Shown: positions 62,161 through 64,000 of the stretch, in pieces
Position numbering within the stretch: the first letter of the stretch is position 1
Layout: every line of letters starts with the position of its first letter
Translations under genes and position numbers: made by a program
Source: a bacterium
Lineage (GTDB): Bacteria; Cyanobacteriota; Vampirovibrionia; Obscuribacterales; Obscuribacteraceae
Reading direction: 5' to 3'
Assembly (NCBI GenBank): GCA_018062085.1
Contig: JAGOSY010000014.1
Location: 1-64,000 of the forward strand
Length of the DNA: 64,000 nt
Notes under the pieces: generated by a model
What the model saw: only the letters and a program-made list of their open reading frames with translations
Databases searched by the model: none
What the model was told of the DNA's origin: nothing

Positions 62161-62562
62161 CTAGCCTGGGGGCCAGAGCATGCTGCGACCACCTAGAACG
62201 TGTATATGCAGATGGCCTACTGATTGGCCGCCATCGGCGCCGGTGTTCACTACGAGGCGAAAGCCATTTTCTAGATTTTCTTTTGCCGCAATCAGTGCAG
62301 CCTGCTGAAACAATTCGCCCATCAACAATTTGTCGTCGACTAGGTTGATATTTTTATAGTGTTTTTTGGGGATTACTAATAAATGGTTAGGTGCTTGAGG
62401 AGTTATGTCTCTGATAGCAAAGCAATTTTTGTCTTCATGGACAAAAGAAGTGCTAATTTTGCCGCTGCCAATTTTGCAGAAAAGACAATTGCTTGTTTCT
62501 TCGTTCTCTTCTAGCTTGTCTTTCTCTTCTAGCTTGTCTTTCTCTTCCGGTTTGTCTTTCAA
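62161..62562 (-). CDS. HIT-family (HINT-like) nucleotide hydrolase
   Basis: A protein of about 133 residues. The HIT core starts CLFCKIGSGKIST and ends with the catalytic triad GQSVGHLHIHVLGG (His-x-His-x-His). HINT proteins hydrolyse nucleoside phosphoramidates. A Lys/Glu-rich N-terminal extension of three six-residue repeats (KDKPEE, KDKLEE, KDKLEE) precedes it; the DNA holds the same 18-bp unit. No ATG lies near the usual start. I prefer TTG 62562, which has AAGGA 7 bases before it, over TTG 62595 with none. Confidence 0.88.
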   Translation of the reverse strand: MKDKPEEKDKLEEKDKLEENEETSNCLFCKIGSGKISTSFVHEDKNCFAIRDITPQAPNHLLVIPKKHYKNINLVDDKLLMGELFQQAALIAAKENLENGFRLVVNTGADGGQSVGHLHIHVLGGRSMLWPPG

Positions 62563-62711
62563 ATGCGTGTCCTTGTTTATGTAGGGAAAAAACAAAGTAC
62601 TATTTCTGCAGAGAGTTTATCCTTTTAGGTGACAAAATTTCAGTTAGTGAATTTCTTGTTGATCTGTGGAAGAAAGCCAAAAGAAACTATATAAGGTTTG
62701 GAGTGAATTAG

Positions 62712-64000
62712 ATGACAAGTGATGGGAATATCCTGCCCCGCTTCGTGCAATTGCAGAAAACGCTGACCTCATCTCTTCGCCTGAAGGACGTCTTAGACTC
62801 TGTTGTTGCTATGTTCACCGAACTAGCTGGTGGCGCTAAGGTTGCAATTTTTCTGGCCGACAATGAAAGTATGTCATTCAAGCTCATGGCGGCTAAGGGC
62901 TATACAGAAGGGTCTTTAGACCAGCTCAAAATCGTTCCTTTTAACCTTGAGAGTTTGCTCAAATATGTCTATCAGAAACGCACTGGTTTCGCTGCGATAG
63001 ATGCCGCTTCGGCACCTGATTTTAGCGCCGCCATTATGAAGCGTGAGTCTTCTAATGGCCAGTTGGCATTACCAATGAGTACTGCCAATATGCTCGTTGG
63101 CGCTGTTTTAATGGAGGTAAACAATAGTCAGGTTCTTGGTTTGAGAGAGTTTCTCCAAGAATTGGCTGACCTCTGTGCCATTGCCATAGCTAATGCCGTT
63201 ATGTTTGGCCGTAGTGAATATGAGCGCGAGAGGTTGGCCACTCTGTATACCGCCACCTGTGCCTTAAATGACAGTGCTCTTGAGATTACCCAGGTATTGC
63301 AAGTGGCAGCTGACACTGCCCTCGTCTTGGCCAACACGCCAAGTTGTGCCATTGTTTTGCTCGATGAGGCTAATGATTCTTTTCAACTAGCTGCATTCAA
63401 GGGTCTGGATGGCCAGAGTTTGGGCGAGTTTGATATGAGCGTACGTAAGTCAATTGCCGGAAGCTGTTTGCGTTCAGGCAAGACCGAGGTTCTCGGGGAC
63501 GGCTCCAGGGAGCCATTTGGCTTGCCTCGAGCTATGGGCGGGAGGCCTTTTGCTAGTGCAGTGGCCCTGCCACTTGTCTTTGATCAGCGCAAAATTGGTG
63601 TGCTTGAAGTATTTTCAACTGATTCTCGTGCTTTCCAGCGTGAGCAAATTGAGCTGCTTGAGTCTTTGACTAAGCAAGTTTCAACATCACTCAATATTGC
63701 CCTCTCTCATGAATCTAATAGCTCTGCCGCCTTTCTTGATGCCCATACGGGCCTTTCAAACAGAGTGCATTTCGAACAAGCCCTTTCTAAAGAAGTAGAT
63801 CGCTCCCAGCGCCATAGTCGGGAGATGGCACTGCTTCTGGTTGACATTGATCACCTCAGCCAGATTAATGACATGCTTGGTCAGAATCGTGGTGATGAGG
63901 CAATCAAGCATGTTGCTAATACCATTCAGCTGACTTTGCGTGACATTGACTTACCCGCACGTTATGGTGGTGAAGAGTTTGCCATTATGTTGCCTGAAAC
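62712..64000 (+). CDS. GAF-GAF-GGDEF diguanylate cyclase (cut by window end)
   Basis: The frame from ATG 62712 is open to the last base (about 429 codons). GGAG precedes the start by about 10 bases. Residues about 15-165 and 175-325 form two GAF domains (for example VAIFLADNESMSFKLMAA and CAIVLLDEANDSFQLAAF). The GGDEF domain begins near residue 340: the metal Asp lies in LLLVDIDHLSQIND and the active loop is GGEEF (YGGEEFAIMLPE), competent for c-di-GMP synthesis. RDID, five residues before GGEEF, matches the RxxD inhibitory site. No membrane segment, so a cytoplasmic sensor. Confidence 0.92.
   Translation, partial: MTSDGNILPRFVQLQKTLTSSLRLKDVLDSVVAMFTELAGGAKVAIFLADNESMSFKLMAAKGYTEGSLDQLKIVPFNLESLLKYVYQKRTGFAAIDAASAPDFSAAIMKRESSNGQLALPMSTANMLVGAVLMEVNNSQVLGLREFLQELADLCAIAIANAVMFGRSEYERERLATLYTATCALNDSALEITQVLQVAADTALVLANTPSCAIVLLDEANDSFQLAAFKGLDGQSLGEFDMSVRKSIAGSCLRSGKTEVLGDGSREPFGLPRAMGGRPFASAVALPLVFDQRKIGVLEVFSTDSRAFQREQIELLESLTKQVSTSLNIALSHESNSSAAFLDAHTGLSNRVHFEQALSKEVDRSQRHSREMALLLVDIDHLSQINDMLGQNRGDEAIKHVANTIQLTLRDIDLPARYGGEEFAIMLPE

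Noticed and set aside
1..64000. CRISPR array, insertion sequence or prophage
   Set aside because: No spaced direct repeats of CRISPR type, no transposase or integrase motifs, and no phage structural genes were seen.

Overview
The window is a gene-dense stretch (roughly 47-48 % G+C by eye) of a chromosome from an uncultured-type, non-model bacterium. The mix is unusual: SepF next to YggS as in Gram-positives and Cyanobacteria, an RND efflux pump implying a diderm envelope, membrane Ser/Thr kinases with TPR tails, a PC4-like protein, a roadblock/LC7 protein and several large GT-C membrane glycosyltransferase-like proteins. This suits a non-photosynthetic cyanobacterial relative (Melainabacteria/Vampirovibrionia, Obscuribacter-like). 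That assignment is an inference from gene style, not from a marker-gene comparison. No rRNA, CRISPR array, insertion sequence, integrase or prophage gene was seen.

Layout. 1-5.7 kb: the 3' end of lipA, a monofunctional proline dehydrogenase, and a coupled pair made of an LRR/DUF4240 protein and a DNA glycosylase that reads without a stop into a signal-peptide-like segment and an export-type tail. 5.7-12.2 kb: a bidirectional terminator, tRNA-Lys(UUU), a large GT-C-like membrane protein, and a run of poorly known small secreted or membrane genes, two of which look broken. 12.2-16.1 kb: an O-acylation set transcribed leftward (MBOAT, SGNH-like, GNAT). 16.4-21.7 kb: reductive pyrimidine catabolism (class III aminotransferase, beta-ureidopropionase, PreT, PreA), with a perfect 40-bp palindrome in the middle and no dihydropyrimidinase. 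21.7-28.3 kb: a DUF900-like hydrolase behind an 18-bp tandem repeat, then an RND membrane-fusion protein, an RND pump and a coupled secreted protein. 28.3-37.2 kb: a TPR Ser/Thr kinase, pyrD, an AI-2E-type permease and two tandem GT-C-like paralogues. 37.2-44.3 kb: a GH1 glycosidase, DsbD, a Bcp peroxiredoxin and a roadblock protein with a long repeat-bearing linker. 44.4-58.3 kb: mostly housekeeping genes (pheT/pheS, NUDIX, a small basic protein, obg, PC4-like, M23 peptidase, sepF/yggS, rsmE, accD/accA) and a second membrane kinase. 58.7-64 kb: an MFS exporter, a small charged protein, an NDP-sugar nucleotidyltransferase, a small hypothetical, a HIT protein, and a GAF-GAF-GGDEF diguanylate cyclase cut by the window end.

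How the genes fit together. Clear metabolic units are uracil/thymine breakdown (PreTA, ureidopropionase, aminotransferase), malonyl-CoA synthesis (AccDA carboxyltransferase), envelope thiol redox (DsbD) and envelope polymer modification (MBOAT/SGNH, GT-C proteins, nucleotidyltransferase). Signalling is represented by two membrane kinases, a GGDEF protein and a putative roadblock scaffold. Short intergenic tandem repeats (13-bp and 18-bp units) recur. TTG starts with good Shine-Dalgarno sequences are common.
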